Shown here piece by piece: positions 1-8,496 of a stretch of DNA of 64,000 nt. The DNA is taken from assembly GCA_964422465.1 (NCBI GenBank), contig CAYRBD010000002.1, positions 1-64,000 on the forward strand, read 5' to 3'. Position 1 is the first letter of the stretch. Every line of letters begins with the position of its first letter. A program made the translations under genes and the position numbers. The DNA comes from FW021-bin31 sp964422465 (GTDB lineage Bacteria > Bacteroidota > Bacteroidia > Chitinophagales > Chitinophagaceae). The notes beneath the pieces were generated by a model. It did no database searches and had not been told where the DNA came from. It worked only from the letters and a program-made list of their open reading frames with translations.

Positions 1-494
1 CGGAAACACCACAACTTTATCCGGTATTCCCCTGGCATATCTATGGTATTGGAAGACCCGGCCTGGAGATCGCACTCAATACCTGGAAATATGATACAGA
101 TGCCGTAAAGCACAGAGGGTATATAGGTTGGAAGCAGGATAACATCTTTGCCGCGGATCTGGGCCTTACGGCTGAGGCCGCTAACTTGACCTTTAAAAAA
201 CTTCAGGACTCCGGCAGACGGTTTCCGGCATTCTGGGGTCCCGGATTCGACTGGACTCCCGACCATAATTGGGGCGGCTCGGGAATGATCGGACTACAGG
301 ATATGCTTTTGCAGTTCAATGGAGATAAAATATACCTGTTCCCGGCATGGCCTAAGAAGCTGGATGTGCATTTCAAACTACATGCCCCAAAAAATACGAC
401 CATTGAAGTTTCTTTAAAAGATGGGAAGGTTAAGAAATTGAAGGTAATTCCTGAATCCAGGAAAGAAGATATTGAGATCATGTGGCCAAGATGA
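1..494 (+). CDS. DUF5703 / GH95-like glycosidase, C-terminal end (5' truncated)
   Basis: The reading frame is open from base 3 to the stop at 494, so the gene starts outside the window. The visible 163 residues contain a Trp/Gly-rich segment (FWGPGFDWTPDHNWGG, about residues 78-93 of the visible part) followed by a beta-rich tail (LFPAWPKKLDVHFKLHAP). From memory this matches the end of large Bacteroidota proteins annotated DUF5703 or GH95-like six-hairpin glycosidases, which are predicted to act on plant polysaccharide side chains. The family assignment rests on this tail only. A 41-base spacer separates it from the downstream catabolic genes, so they may be co-transcribed. Confidence 0.6.
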   Translation, partial: ETPQLYPVFPWHIYGIGRPGLEIALNTWKYDTDAVKHRGYIGWKQDNIFAADLGLTAEAANLTFKKLQDSGRRFPAFWGPGFDWTPDHNWGGSGMIGLQDMLLQFNGDKIYLFPAWPKKLDVHFKLHAPKNTTIEVSLKDGKVKKLKVIPESRKEDIEIMWPR

Positions 495-535
495 ATTTAT
501 GATATAGATTAATTTAAAGTGAAGATAAAAAGAAA

Positions 536-1687
536 ATGGTACAAAAACTCTTAACAATTTATCAACCCGGTGTATTGAATTATGGAGCGGGAAGCCTGGA
601 CAAGCTGGCGGGAGATATTCAGCCGTATCATTTGAAAAAGATACTGGTGTTATCCCTACCGGAAGTAGTCCCCCAATTGGAAAGACTCTTTAATGCTTTT
701 CAGAAGGATGGAACTGAAGTAGTAACAGATACTTCGATTGCGAGTGAACCCACCAATGCGGATTTTAAGCGGATTCTAAATTGGGCTAAAAAAGAAGCTC
801 CTGACGGGGTTATCGGAATAGGCGGCGGCAGTGTAATGGATGTAGCTAAATTACTGGCAGCCCAAGTAAATAATACGCAGTCCCTGGAGGAAATTACCGG
901 AATAAATAAGTTGAAACGCAGGGATTTGTTATTGGTTTGTGTGCCGACAACCTCGGGTACGGGAAGCGAAGTTTCCCCTAACGCCATATTATTAGACGAA
1001 AAAGACGGACAAAAGAAAGGAATTATAAGCCCTTTTCTTGTTCCTGACCGGGTTTATGCTGATCCATTGCTTACCTTATCGCTACCTGCCCCCATTACTG
1101 CTGCGACTGGTATTGATGCACTGACTCATTGTATTGAAGCTTATGCCAATAAATTTGCTCATCCGTTGGTAGATATGTATGCTTTAGAAGGTATTCGGTT
1201 AATCAGCGACAATATTGTAAAAGCCTGTAGGGATGGAAAAGATAGGGAGGCCAGGGCAGCCATGATGCTGGGTAGTTTGTATGGAGGTATATGTCTCGGG
1301 CCCGTAAACACGGCAGCCGTGCATGCCCTCTCTTATCCCTTAGGCAGTCGTTTTCACGTTGCTCATGGACTGTCGAATGCTTTGTTGTTGCCTCCTGTTC
1401 TCGAATTTAATTTATCCGCTGCCCCGGAACGTTATGCAGATATAGCCAGGGCTATGAGGTGCCCTCCTGCAAAAACGGCAAAGGAAGAAGCAAAAACGGG
1501 TATCCGGCATATTCGTACACTCATGGAAGCGTGCGAAGTACCGATGACCCTGTCCGCTCTTCATATTCCTGAAAAGGTGATAGAAAGTATGGCAGGGGAT
1601 GCAATGAAGGTAACCCGGTTATTGAAAAATAACGTGAGGGAAGTTCTAGTTGAGGACGCGGTAAAAATTTATCAATCTGCTTATTAA
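536..1687 (+). CDS. iron-containing (group III) alcohol dehydrogenase
   Basis: A 383-residue protein of normal family length. The N-terminal dinucleotide-binding part has GIGGGSV at 94-100 and PTTSGTGSE at 137-145. The C-terminal helical part carries the metal ligands Asp194, His198, His263 and His277 in the contexts TGIDALTHCIEAY and HGLSNA. Such enzymes interconvert alcohols or hydroxy acids and aldehydes or keto acids with NAD(P)H. The substrate cannot be read from sequence. It is first in a run of five same-strand genes (9 nt before the DapA-like gene, then overlaps), so it probably oxidises a hydroxy-acid or alcohol intermediate of the sugar-acid pathway encoded beside it. Confidence 0.88.
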   Translation: MVQKLLTIYQPGVLNYGAGSLDKLAGDIQPYHLKKILVLSLPEVVPQLERLFNAFQKDGTEVVTDTSIASEPTNADFKRILNWAKKEAPDGVIGIGGGSVMDVAKLLAAQVNNTQSLEEITGINKLKRRDLLLVCVPTTSGTGSEVSPNAILLDEKDGQKKGIISPFLVPDRVYADPLLTLSLPAPITAATGIDALTHCIEAYANKFAHPLVDMYALEGIRLISDNIVKACRDGKDREARAAMMLGSLYGGICLGPVNTAAVHALSYPLGSRFHVAHGLSNALLLPPVLEFNLSAAPERYADIARAMRCPPAKTAKEEAKTGIRHIRTLMEACEVPMTLSALHIPEKVIESMAGDAMKVTRLLKNNVREVLVEDAVKIYQSAY

Positions 1688-1696
1688 AGGAAAATA

Positions 1697-2614
1697 ATGA
1701 AAAAGTATAACGGCGTATTAGTGCCGATGATAACACCGTTTACCAGGGCGGGGAAAATAGATCATAAGCATTTAAAAGAGCTCTTGCAAAAGATAATAGA
1801 TCATCAATGCCATCCATTTGTGATGGGGACAACCGGAGAGGGGTTGTCTATTCCATTGAAGGAACGGATAGATTTAATGAAGGGGTTATCTGTATTTAAG
1901 AACAAGGGAAGTCATTTATATGCGTCTGTTTCATCCGTATGTCACGATGATATGTTGTACTTGGCAAAAAAGGCATCGGATTTTGGAATTGATGTGGTCG
2001 TGGCTCACCTGCCGCCTCAGTATCCGCTTTCTACAATTGCAATGATGAAGTGGTTTGAAGAACTGGCAAATAAAAGTTCGTGTCCGGTTATGGTTTATAA
2101 TATTCTTTCTACAACCAATATGAGCATCCCGTTAGAGATAATTGATCAATTAAGTAAGCATCCTAATATTATAGGACTAAAAGATTCGGAAAAGGATGAG
2201 CATCGTTTAAAAGAAGCAGTAAAACGCTGGAAAGACCGGCCGGATTTTAGCTATATGATAGGGTGGGCGACCAAGTCATACGAAGGTCTGAAATTAGGAT
2301 CGGATGGGATTGTTCCCAGCTCCGGTAATGTGCTTCCGGAAGTCTATCGTCAATTGTGGGATGCCATTCTGAAGGGAGAGGATGAAAAAGGGAAAATGTT
2401 CCAACAGGTTTCTGATGAGTTGGGTAAAATTTACCAACAGGGCCGGCTGCTTCCCGATTCTCTGTCTGCGTTGAAGGTGATCCTGAAAGCGGAAGATTTA
2501 TGTGAGCCGTATGTATTGCCCCCTCTTCAACGGCTAGAGGAAAGGACGGAAAGAGAAGTTGTTGAGAATTACAAGGCTTTTTATGCGGGAATAAAAAATA
2601 AACTGAATCAATGA
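1697..2614 (+). CDS. dihydrodipicolinate synthase (DapA)/N-acetylneuraminate lyase family aldolase
   Basis: 305 residues with the complete class I aldolase signature: GTTGEG at 44-49 (pyruvate carboxylate binding), Tyr134 in VMVYN and the Schiff-base Lys162 in GLKDSE. Family members condense or cleave pyruvate with an aldehyde. DapA itself makes lysine precursor, but the catabolic neighbours here (PdxA-like, DUF1537 kinase, symporter, IclR) make a 2-keto-3-deoxy-sugar-acid or 4-hydroxy-2-oxo-acid aldolase more likely. That is inference from context. The stop overlaps the next start by 4 nt (ATGA), indicating translational coupling. Confidence 0.87.
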   Translation: MKKYNGVLVPMITPFTRAGKIDHKHLKELLQKIIDHQCHPFVMGTTGEGLSIPLKERIDLMKGLSVFKNKGSHLYASVSSVCHDDMLYLAKKASDFGIDVVVAHLPPQYPLSTIAMMKWFEELANKSSCPVMVYNILSTTNMSIPLEIIDQLSKHPNIIGLKDSEKDEHRLKEAVKRWKDRPDFSYMIGWATKSYEGLKLGSDGIVPSSGNVLPEVYRQLWDAILKGEDEKGKMFQQVSDELGKIYQQGRLLPDSLSALKVILKAEDLCEPYVLPPLQRLEERTEREVVENYKAFYAGIKNKLNQ

Positions 2615-3654
2615 GAAATAGTAAACTGGTTATTGGAATTACAATGGGAGACCCTGCTGGCGTAGGGCCGGAAATTGCTTTAAAAGCGCTCCAAAATGAA
2701 GCCGTTTATGAGAAGTGTAATCCGGTTGTTGTTGGGGATGCAAAAGTAATGCGGGCCTGTATGGAAAAATTACAGGTAGGTCAAAATATCCATCGTATTA
2801 AAAATATAGAAGAGGCTTCCTTTACATACGGCACAATAGATGTTTATGATCTTGACAACGTGGATATGTCGGTTTTGGAACCCGGTAAAATTTCAGCTAT
2901 GGCCGGCAATGCAGCATTTGAAGCGGTAACAACGGTCATTAAGTTAGCCCTTGAAAATAAAATACAGGCTACGGTTACCGGGCCCATCCATAAAAAATCC
3001 ATGAATGAAGCGGGCCATCGTTTTGGGGGGCATACCGAAATTTATGCACAATATACCGGAACAAAAGAATATGCCATGCTGTTGGCAGAGGAACAGTTTA
3101 GAGTGATACATGTATCCACTCATGTATCTCTGCGGGAGGCTTGTGATTTGGTGAAGAAGGAAAGGATACTGGAAGTGATTAAGCTGTTAGACCAAGGTCT
3201 TTGTCAATTAGGAATTAAGGACGGGAGAATTGGGGTTGCGGGATTGAATCCACATGCCGGTGATTCGGGATTATTTGGGGAGGAAGATGAGAAAGAAATT
3301 GTTCCTGCGGTTGAAACTGCAAAAAAGTCAGGATTTAATGTAGAAGGACCGGTTCCCCCGGACACCCTGTTTGCTAAGGGTGCTATGGGATATTACGATG
3401 GTTGTGTGGCCATGTATCACGATCAGGGGCATATTCCGTTTAAGGTGATTGGTTTTAAATGGGATAATAAAACACAGAAAATGGAAAGTGTTAAAGGGGT
3501 AAATATTACCTTGGGATTACCTATTATACGTACTTCTGTTGATCATGGTACGGCCTTCGATATTGCCTGGCAGGGAAAAGCCAGCCCGGATGCCATGCTG
3601 CTGGCAATAGATTATGCGGTAAGGTTTGCTTCCAATAAAAAAGATGTTTTATGA
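2611..3654 (+). CDS. PdxA-family 4-phospho-hydroxyacid dehydrogenase (PdxA2-like)
   Basis: 347 residues. Visible motifs are GDPAGVGPE (13-21), TGPIHKKSMN followed by GGHTEIYA (metal ligand His141), NPHAGD (His215) and MYHDQGH (His270): the three histidine metal ligands of PdxA are all present. PdxA proper oxidises 4-phosphohydroxy-L-threonine in vitamin B6 synthesis. The PdxA2 branch, genetically linked to a DUF1537 kinase, oxidatively decarboxylates 4-phospho-D-threonate or D-erythronate to dihydroxyacetone phosphate. The kinase gene overlaps by 4 nt directly downstream, which strongly favours the PdxA2 catabolic role over B6 synthesis. Confidence 0.88.
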   Translation: MRNSKLVIGITMGDPAGVGPEIALKALQNEAVYEKCNPVVVGDAKVMRACMEKLQVGQNIHRIKNIEEASFTYGTIDVYDLDNVDMSVLEPGKISAMAGNAAFEAVTTVIKLALENKIQATVTGPIHKKSMNEAGHRFGGHTEIYAQYTGTKEYAMLLAEEQFRVIHVSTHVSLREACDLVKKERILEVIKLLDQGLCQLGIKDGRIGVAGLNPHAGDSGLFGEEDEKEIVPAVETAKKSGFNVEGPVPPDTLFAKGAMGYYDGCVAMYHDQGHIPFKVIGFKWDNKTQKMESVKGVNITLGLPIIRTSVDHGTAFDIAWQGKASPDAMLLAIDYAVRFASNKKDVL

Positions 3655-4838
3655 TCGTGGCCGTTGCCGATGATTTTACCGGCGCTGCAGAAATTGGAGG
3701 GATAGGGCTTCGGTATGGGATGAAGGTGGAAATAGCTACCGAAGTCAGGGAAAATTGTGAGGCGGATTTATTTGTTGTTGCAACAAACAGCAGGTCAAAG
3801 ACATCGGCGGATGCAAGGTTAGAGGCTCATGCCATTTTCAGCAGAATTAGCCGGATGAAGGTACCTCCGCGGTTTATTTATAAAAAAACGGATTCTGTTT
3901 TACGCGGTCATGTTCTGGTAGAGTTGAAGGAGCAAATGAAAGTACTAAACCGAAAACGGGCTATTCTTGTTCCTGCTAATCCACAATTTGGGAGAGTGAT
4001 CATCAATGGCGATTATTATATCAATGGGAAAAAACTAAATGATACGGACTTTAGGGATGATCCGGAGTTTGCCGCTGCTACTTCCGGGGTCGTTTCTATT
4101 TTAAGAAAGGAGACGCCGGTAAATATACAGGTTTTAAAACAGGAGGCGGTTTTCCCGGAAGAAGGCGTATTTGTGGGAGAGGTTTCTTCTAACGATGATT
4201 TGAAGGTTTGGGCAGAGAAAGTAGAGGACGACATGGCTGTTGCGGGGGCTTCGGGCTTTTTTACTGCTTTGCTGGAGGAACAGGGGTTTTCTGTTATTCA
4301 AAAGGAATCAAAAATTCAATATGACAAGCAGGATAAAAAAATGCTTTTTGTTTGTGGTAGCGCTTATGCCGGGAGCCGGCAATTAATCAGAAAAGCATTA
4401 TCTGCCGGAAGAGGGGTTAGCCTGATGCCTGAAGGCTTAACGGTTTTTAATAAAGATAAGCAAAAACTGCTTGACCAATGGGCGTCGGATATTTGTTCCA
4501 AATTCAATGATAGCGCTTATGTCATTATTTCTGCGAACCCTGAGAAAAAATACAATAAGAGAAAACAGACGGAAGTATTATGTTCCAATACCGGGGCCGT
4601 TACTAAAAAAGTAGTAGATAATTTTGAATTGGACGAACTTGTATTAGAAGGAGGCTCAACCGCATTCTCTGTTTTAAAAGAACTGGGATTGAATCGGTTT
4701 ATCCCCGTAGAAGAATTGGCTTATGGTGTCATCAGGATGACAGTGCCCGGCTACGAAAATCTTCACTTTACCCTTAAGCCGGGAAGTTATATGTGGCCTC
4801 CTTCTCTTTGGCCGGTGGGAGAATCCCAAAACAAATAG
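3651..4838 (+). CDS. four-carbon acid sugar kinase (DUF1537, DtnK/DenK-like)
   Basis: 395 residues. The N-terminal domain opens with the family signature ADDFTGA (6-12). The C-terminal nucleotide-binding domain has EGGSTAFSV and ends LKPGSYMWP, close to the usual KPGxFG. Characterised members phosphorylate D-threonate, D-erythronate or related acids at O4, and PdxA2 then turns the product into DHAP. The pairing with the overlapping pdxA-like gene is the known two-gene module for these acids. Which stereoisomer is used cannot be told from sequence. It lies 3 nt from the symporter start. Confidence 0.88.
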   Translation: MIVAVADDFTGAAEIGGIGLRYGMKVEIATEVRENCEADLFVVATNSRSKTSADARLEAHAIFSRISRMKVPPRFIYKKTDSVLRGHVLVELKEQMKVLNRKRAILVPANPQFGRVIINGDYYINGKKLNDTDFRDDPEFAAATSGVVSILRKETPVNIQVLKQEAVFPEEGVFVGEVSSNDDLKVWAEKVEDDMAVAGASGFFTALLEEQGFSVIQKESKIQYDKQDKKMLFVCGSAYAGSRQLIRKALSAGRGVSLMPEGLTVFNKDKQKLLDQWASDICSKFNDSAYVIISANPEKKYNKRKQTEVLCSNTGAVTKKVVDNFELDELVLEGGSTAFSVLKELGLNRFIPVEELAYGVIRMTVPGYENLHFTLKPGSYMWPPSLWPVGESQNK

Positions 4839-4841
4839 ACT

Positions 4842-6431
4842 ATGGAAAAAAATAGCCTGCATTTACTGGATTATGCTATTATTGCCATTTCCCTTTTGCT
4901 CTCCCTGGGGGTTGGGTTTCATTTTTCCAGGAAACAAAATTCTACGGGGGAATATTTTAAAGCGAGTGGAAATATTCCATCCTGGGCCATTGGAATTTCC
5001 ATCCTGGCTACGCTGGTTAGCAGCATCACCTTTCTGGCTTATCCGGGGGCAGGCTATTCTTCCAATTGGATCTTGCTGGTTCAGGGTCTGATGGTACCCT
5101 TGGTTTTGATTGTTGTAATCTGGTTTATCGTTCCTTTATATCGAAAGGTGATTGGCCTCAGCGTTTATGAGTATTTCGAAAAAAGATTTGGCTACTTTGC
5201 CAGGTTGTATGGCTCGGTAGGCTTTATCTTGAATATTTTTTCGGGCATGTCCACCACACTTTTTTTACTGGCCCTGGCGGTTTCGGAGATGACGCATGCC
5301 TCTACCTTTCTTATCTTATGGATTATCGGGATTATTTTTATCCTGATAACCCTGAAAGGAGGAATGGAAGGGGTGATTTGGCTGGATGTTATTCAGGGGT
5401 TGTTGTTGGTCGTAGGTGGGGTCGTCTGCCTGTTCATTTTGATCTTTAGTATAAAGGGCGGCCTGCCGGAAATATGGCGGGTGGCGGAGGCTAATCAGAA
5501 AACAGGTTTTGGGCCTTATGATATTGATTTTACCAGGTTGACCTTTATTGTGATAGCGCTCAACGGCGTATTTTATGCGATACAAAAATATGCTACCGAT
5601 CAGACTATGGTACAAAGATATCTAACGGCCCGGTCAGATAAAGCGGCTATTCGGGCTACCCTGATGGGTGCTTTTTTAACTGTACCTGTATGGATGTTAT
5701 TCATGTTTATCGGGACGGCTCTCTTTGTTTTTTACCATCTGAACGCGGGCGCCCTGCCTCCCGGTACCCGGTCAGATGGGGTATTCCCCTTCTTTATAAT
5801 GTCTGAATTGCCACAGGGTATTGTTGGCCTGGTTATTTCTGCATTGCTGGCTGCTGCTATCTCTACCGTTGTATCCGGGCTTAATTCTTTGGTAGCGGTT
5901 GGCGTTTCGGATTTTTATAAACGCTGGCGACCTGACAAAAAAGATAAGCATTATCTGAAGGTTGGAAGGTGGCTGGTTGTGGCCGCCGGCCTCGTGGCAG
6001 TAGGAGCCAGTTCTCTGTATCTGTTGATGGGAGATGAAACCATATTGAATATCATCTTCATATTATATGCTATCTTTTCCGGTGGCATTGCAGGGATTTT
6101 TTTGTTGGGATTCTTTTTCCCCCGGGCAAACAAAGGGGGATTAGCTGTTGCGATTGTTGTTTGTATTTTATATACAACTTATGCCGTTCTGACTTCTACC
6201 GTTGTGGGAACTGGTGAAAATGAGCGCCTTCTTCTTGATTTGGGTAAAATGAATTTTAAACAGGATAAGCTCATGTTGGGCGTTTATACGCATCTGATCA
6301 TTTTGGGAGTGGGATGGGTAGCCAGTTATTTTTTCCAAGGGGAGGAAGTAGATCAAAATTTACTTTATTTGGGCTGGAAGCGGGCCAGGAAGGAAGGAAG
6401 GTTGGGGGAAGCAGCTATGGATTATAGGTAA
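4842..6431 (+). CDS. sodium:solute symporter (SSS family)
   Basis: 529 residues with about 13 hydrophobic segments. The N-terminus (YFKASGNIPSWAIGISILATLVSS) is typical of SSS transporters, and the Na+-site region SALLAAAISTVVSGLNSL lies around residue 330. It is an inner-membrane protein importing an organic solute with Na+. Placement as last gene of the ADH-aldolase-PdxA-kinase operon suggests it imports the sugar acid or sugar that these enzymes degrade. Its last 17 nt overlap the 3' end of the convergent IclR gene. Confidence 0.9.
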   Translation: MEKNSLHLLDYAIIAISLLLSLGVGFHFSRKQNSTGEYFKASGNIPSWAIGISILATLVSSITFLAYPGAGYSSNWILLVQGLMVPLVLIVVIWFIVPLYRKVIGLSVYEYFEKRFGYFARLYGSVGFILNIFSGMSTTLFLLALAVSEMTHASTFLILWIIGIIFILITLKGGMEGVIWLDVIQGLLLVVGGVVCLFILIFSIKGGLPEIWRVAEANQKTGFGPYDIDFTRLTFIVIALNGVFYAIQKYATDQTMVQRYLTARSDKAAIRATLMGAFLTVPVWMLFMFIGTALFVFYHLNAGALPPGTRSDGVFPFFIMSELPQGIVGLVISALLAAAISTVVSGLNSLVAVGVSDFYKRWRPDKKDKHYLKVGRWLVVAAGLVAVGASSLYLLMGDETILNIIFILYAIFSGGIAGIFLLGFFFPRANKGGLAVAIVVCILYTTYAVLTSTVVGTGENERLLLDLGKMNFKQDKLMLGVYTHLIILGVGWVASYFFQGEEVDQNLLYLGWKRARKEGRLGEAAMDYR

Positions 6432-7215
6432 GTCCGAGTTTTTCAGCGATTTTGCCGGCTGTCTCCAAAGCGGCGTCTAATATTTTTTCGTGCAAAATAT
6501 TTTCATCCCATTGCATTGAAAGTATGGAAACGGTTAAGGAAGCCATCACCTCATGGCTATTCCCAACGGGAACCGCTATATCGGTAACGCCTTTGGCCTG
6601 TTCACTAGAGTTGATCAGGTATCCGGTCTCCTTTGTTTCCAACAACAGGGCCAGGTATTTCTTCTTTGCCCGGGAAGACATGGAATTAAAAGAGGCATTT
6701 CGGTTTAGGAACTCAATCTGTTTTTCTCCTTCCATGAAAGCCAGCAATATTTTTCCAGAGGTGGTTTCAACCAGGGAAAAGGAACTGCCTTCTTCTACAG
6801 ATAAGGCAATCGGGTCGGGGCTTCTGGATTGTGAAACTACTGCAAGCCTTCCCTTATGAATAATGGATAAATGGCAGGATTGGCGGGTCGTTTCCGCCAG
6901 GTCATCCATCAGATAACGGGCGCTTTTGCGAAGTTCGTCAATGGGGGAGTGTCGATGGGAAAGGCTGTATAACCGCAGTGACAAGCGATATTTACCTGAA
7001 ATTTCATCTCTGATCAGATAACCCCGATGCTCTAAACAAACCAGCATGCGGTAAATTTCATTGGGACTCTTGTTGATTCCGGCAGCGATATCAGATTGAG
7101 AAAGAGGTCTGGCTTGAAGAGAAATGTATTCCATAATATCCAACCCTTTCTCAAGGGCGGGCGCGCTATATTTTGCTTTCTCTGAAACAGTTTGTCCTTT
7201 TTTCTCCTTGACCAT
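6415..7215 (-). CDS. IclR-family transcriptional regulator
   Basis: 266 residues. An N-terminal winged helix-turn-helix (about 17-75, YSAPALEKGLDIMEYI ... LSQSDIAAGINKSPNEIYRML) is followed by the IclR effector domain (about 85-260, with ETTSGKILLAF and EQAKGVTDIAVPVG). IclR regulators usually bind a small acid or sugar-derived effector and control adjacent catabolic genes. This one lies between the PdxA2/DUF1537 operon (convergent) and the CoA-transferase operon (divergent), so it probably controls one or both. A reverse-strand -7 element lies at 7262-7269. Confidence 0.92.
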   Translation of the reverse strand: MVKEKKGQTVSEKAKYSAPALEKGLDIMEYISLQARPLSQSDIAAGINKSPNEIYRMLVCLEHRGYLIRDEISGKYRLSLRLYSLSHRHSPIDELRKSARYLMDDLAETTRQSCHLSIIHKGRLAVVSQSRSPDPIALSVEEGSSFSLVETTSGKILLAFMEGEKQIEFLNRNASFNSMSSRAKKKYLALLLETKETGYLINSSEQAKGVTDIAVPVGNSHEVMASLTVSILSMQWDENILHEKILDAALETAGKIAEKLGLTYNP

Positions 7216-7261
7216 CTTTTAAAATTTAATCCTCTAAAGTAAAAAAATCAACACATTAATA

Positions 7262-7269
7262 CAAAGTTA
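7262..7269 (-). promoter_or_regulatory. Bacteroidota-type -7 element for the iclR gene
   Basis: Read on the minus strand this is TAACTTTG, a match to TAnnTTTG. It ends about 47 nt before the iclR start codon (7215). No clear -33 TTTG is visible at the usual spacing. Confidence 0.5.
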
Positions 7270-7301
7270 AAATTTATTTTTTTATTTGTAAATTAAAGAT
7301 T

Positions 7302-7309
7302 TATATTTG
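7302..7309 (+). promoter_or_regulatory. Bacteroidota-type -7 element for the CoA-transferase/binding-protein operon
   Basis: TATATTTG matches TAnnTTTG exactly. The predicted transcription start is near 7315, about 40 nt before the ATG at 7354 and inside the inverted repeat at 7311-7328. Confidence 0.6.
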
Positions 7310-7310
7310 A

Positions 7311-7328
7311 ACAAAATTGTAATTTTGT
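7311..7328. promoter_or_regulatory. 18-bp perfect inverted repeat, candidate IclR operator
   Basis: ACAAAATT-GT-AATTTTGT has two perfect 8-bp arms with a 2-bp spacer. It starts 2 nt after the -7 element TATATTTG and covers the expected transcription start, a position where a bound protein would block initiation. It lies in the intergenic region shared with the divergent iclR gene, so IclR is the obvious candidate ligand. The AT-rich context raises the chance of a fortuitous palindrome. Confidence 0.5.
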
Positions 7329-7353
7329 ATTGAATTTTATTTTTTAATTTTAA

Positions 7354-8496
7354 ATGAAACAGACCCTGTTAAATGGTATAACCTGGAATCACAGTCGTGG
7401 ATATACCCCTCTCGTAAGTACCGCTCAGCGGTATGAAGAACTGCATCCGGAGGTAGAAATAAGATGGAGCAAACGTTCTTTACAAGCTTTTGCAGATGAA
7501 TCTCTGGCAGAACTTGCCGAAAAATATGATCTGCTGGTCATTGATCATCCCTGGGTGGGGTATGCTGCAGCTCACAAAACCCTGGCGCCTTTAGACCGGT
7601 TTCTTGAAAAAGAATTCCTCAGGGACCTGAAAAAAAACAGTGTAGGCGCTTCGTATGAAAGTTACAGATATGAGGAACATCTGTGGGCGGCACCTATTGA
7701 TGCCGCGGCTCCTGTAGCTTCCTGCCGGCCAGACCTTTTTGACAAAAGTGGAGAAAGAATCCCCGAAAACTTTCAGAAGTTGCTGAACTTAGCTTCCAAG
7801 GGCCGGGTACTTGTACCTGGTATCGCGATAGATTCTTTAATGAATTTTTACATGTTTTGTGTTTCATCGGGAATGTCTCCTTTTGAGAGTAAAAAAGAGG
7901 TGGTTTCAGACTTCGTAGGCATACGGGCGCTTCAGTTGCAAAAGAAATTGATGGACCGGGTGAACCCGGAATGCTTTGATCTGAATCCGATAAAAGTTTA
8001 TGAAAGAATGAGCCGGTCTGAGGATTATTTTTATTGCCCTTTTGGATATGGTTACACAAACTATGCAAAGGAGGGGTACAGCAAATACCGGTTACAGTTT
8101 TTGGACGTGATTTCGCTAAATGGGAATAAAATGACGTCAACGCTGGGAGGCACCGGACTGGCTATTTCGTCTTCTTCTCGGAACATAGAGATTGCAGCCG
8201 ATTATCTGAAATATGTCAGCTCCTCAGATTGCCAGGAAACTCTGTATTTTGACTCCGGTGGGCAGCCGGCACATTACCAGGCTTGGATAAATAAAGCCAT
8301 TGATTGCAGAAGCAACAGCTTTTTTAGCAATACTTTACCAACCTTAGAAAGAGCTTACCTTCGACCAAGGTATGCCGGCTATTTAACCTTTCAGGACGAA
8401 GCAGGAGAAATAGTAAGGGCTTATTTGAAACAAGGCGGGAAAGAACAACTGGTGTTAAAAAAATTAAATGAACTTTATAAATATACCCTGAAGTGA
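7354..8496 (+). CDS. solute-binding-protein-like protein without signal peptide
   Basis: 380 residues resembling family 1 extracellular sugar-binding proteins: an N-terminal lobe with periodic alpha/beta pattern (VSTAQRYEELHPEVEIRW, then YDLLVIDHPW), and a late segment (GGTGLAISSSSRNIEIAADYLKYVSS) typical of the second lobe. There is no hydrophobic signal or lipobox: the protein begins MKQTLLNGITWNHSRGYTPL. No ABC permease or ATPase is encoded nearby. It opens the operon and overlaps the first CoA-transferase by 4 nt. By inference it is cytoplasmic and either binds a ligand for the CoA-transferases or acts as a sensor. The fold assignment is from pattern only. Confidence 0.7.
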   Translation: MKQTLLNGITWNHSRGYTPLVSTAQRYEELHPEVEIRWSKRSLQAFADESLAELAEKYDLLVIDHPWVGYAAAHKTLAPLDRFLEKEFLRDLKKNSVGASYESYRYEEHLWAAPIDAAAPVASCRPDLFDKSGERIPENFQKLLNLASKGRVLVPGIAIDSLMNFYMFCVSSGMSPFESKKEVVSDFVGIRALQLQKKLMDRVNPECFDLNPIKVYERMSRSEDYFYCPFGYGYTNYAKEGYSKYRLQFLDVISLNGNKMTSTLGGTGLAISSSSRNIEIAADYLKYVSSSDCQETLYFDSGGQPAHYQAWINKAIDCRSNSFFSNTLPTLERAYLRPRYAGYLTFQDEAGEIVRAYLKQGGKEQLVLKKLNELYKYTLK

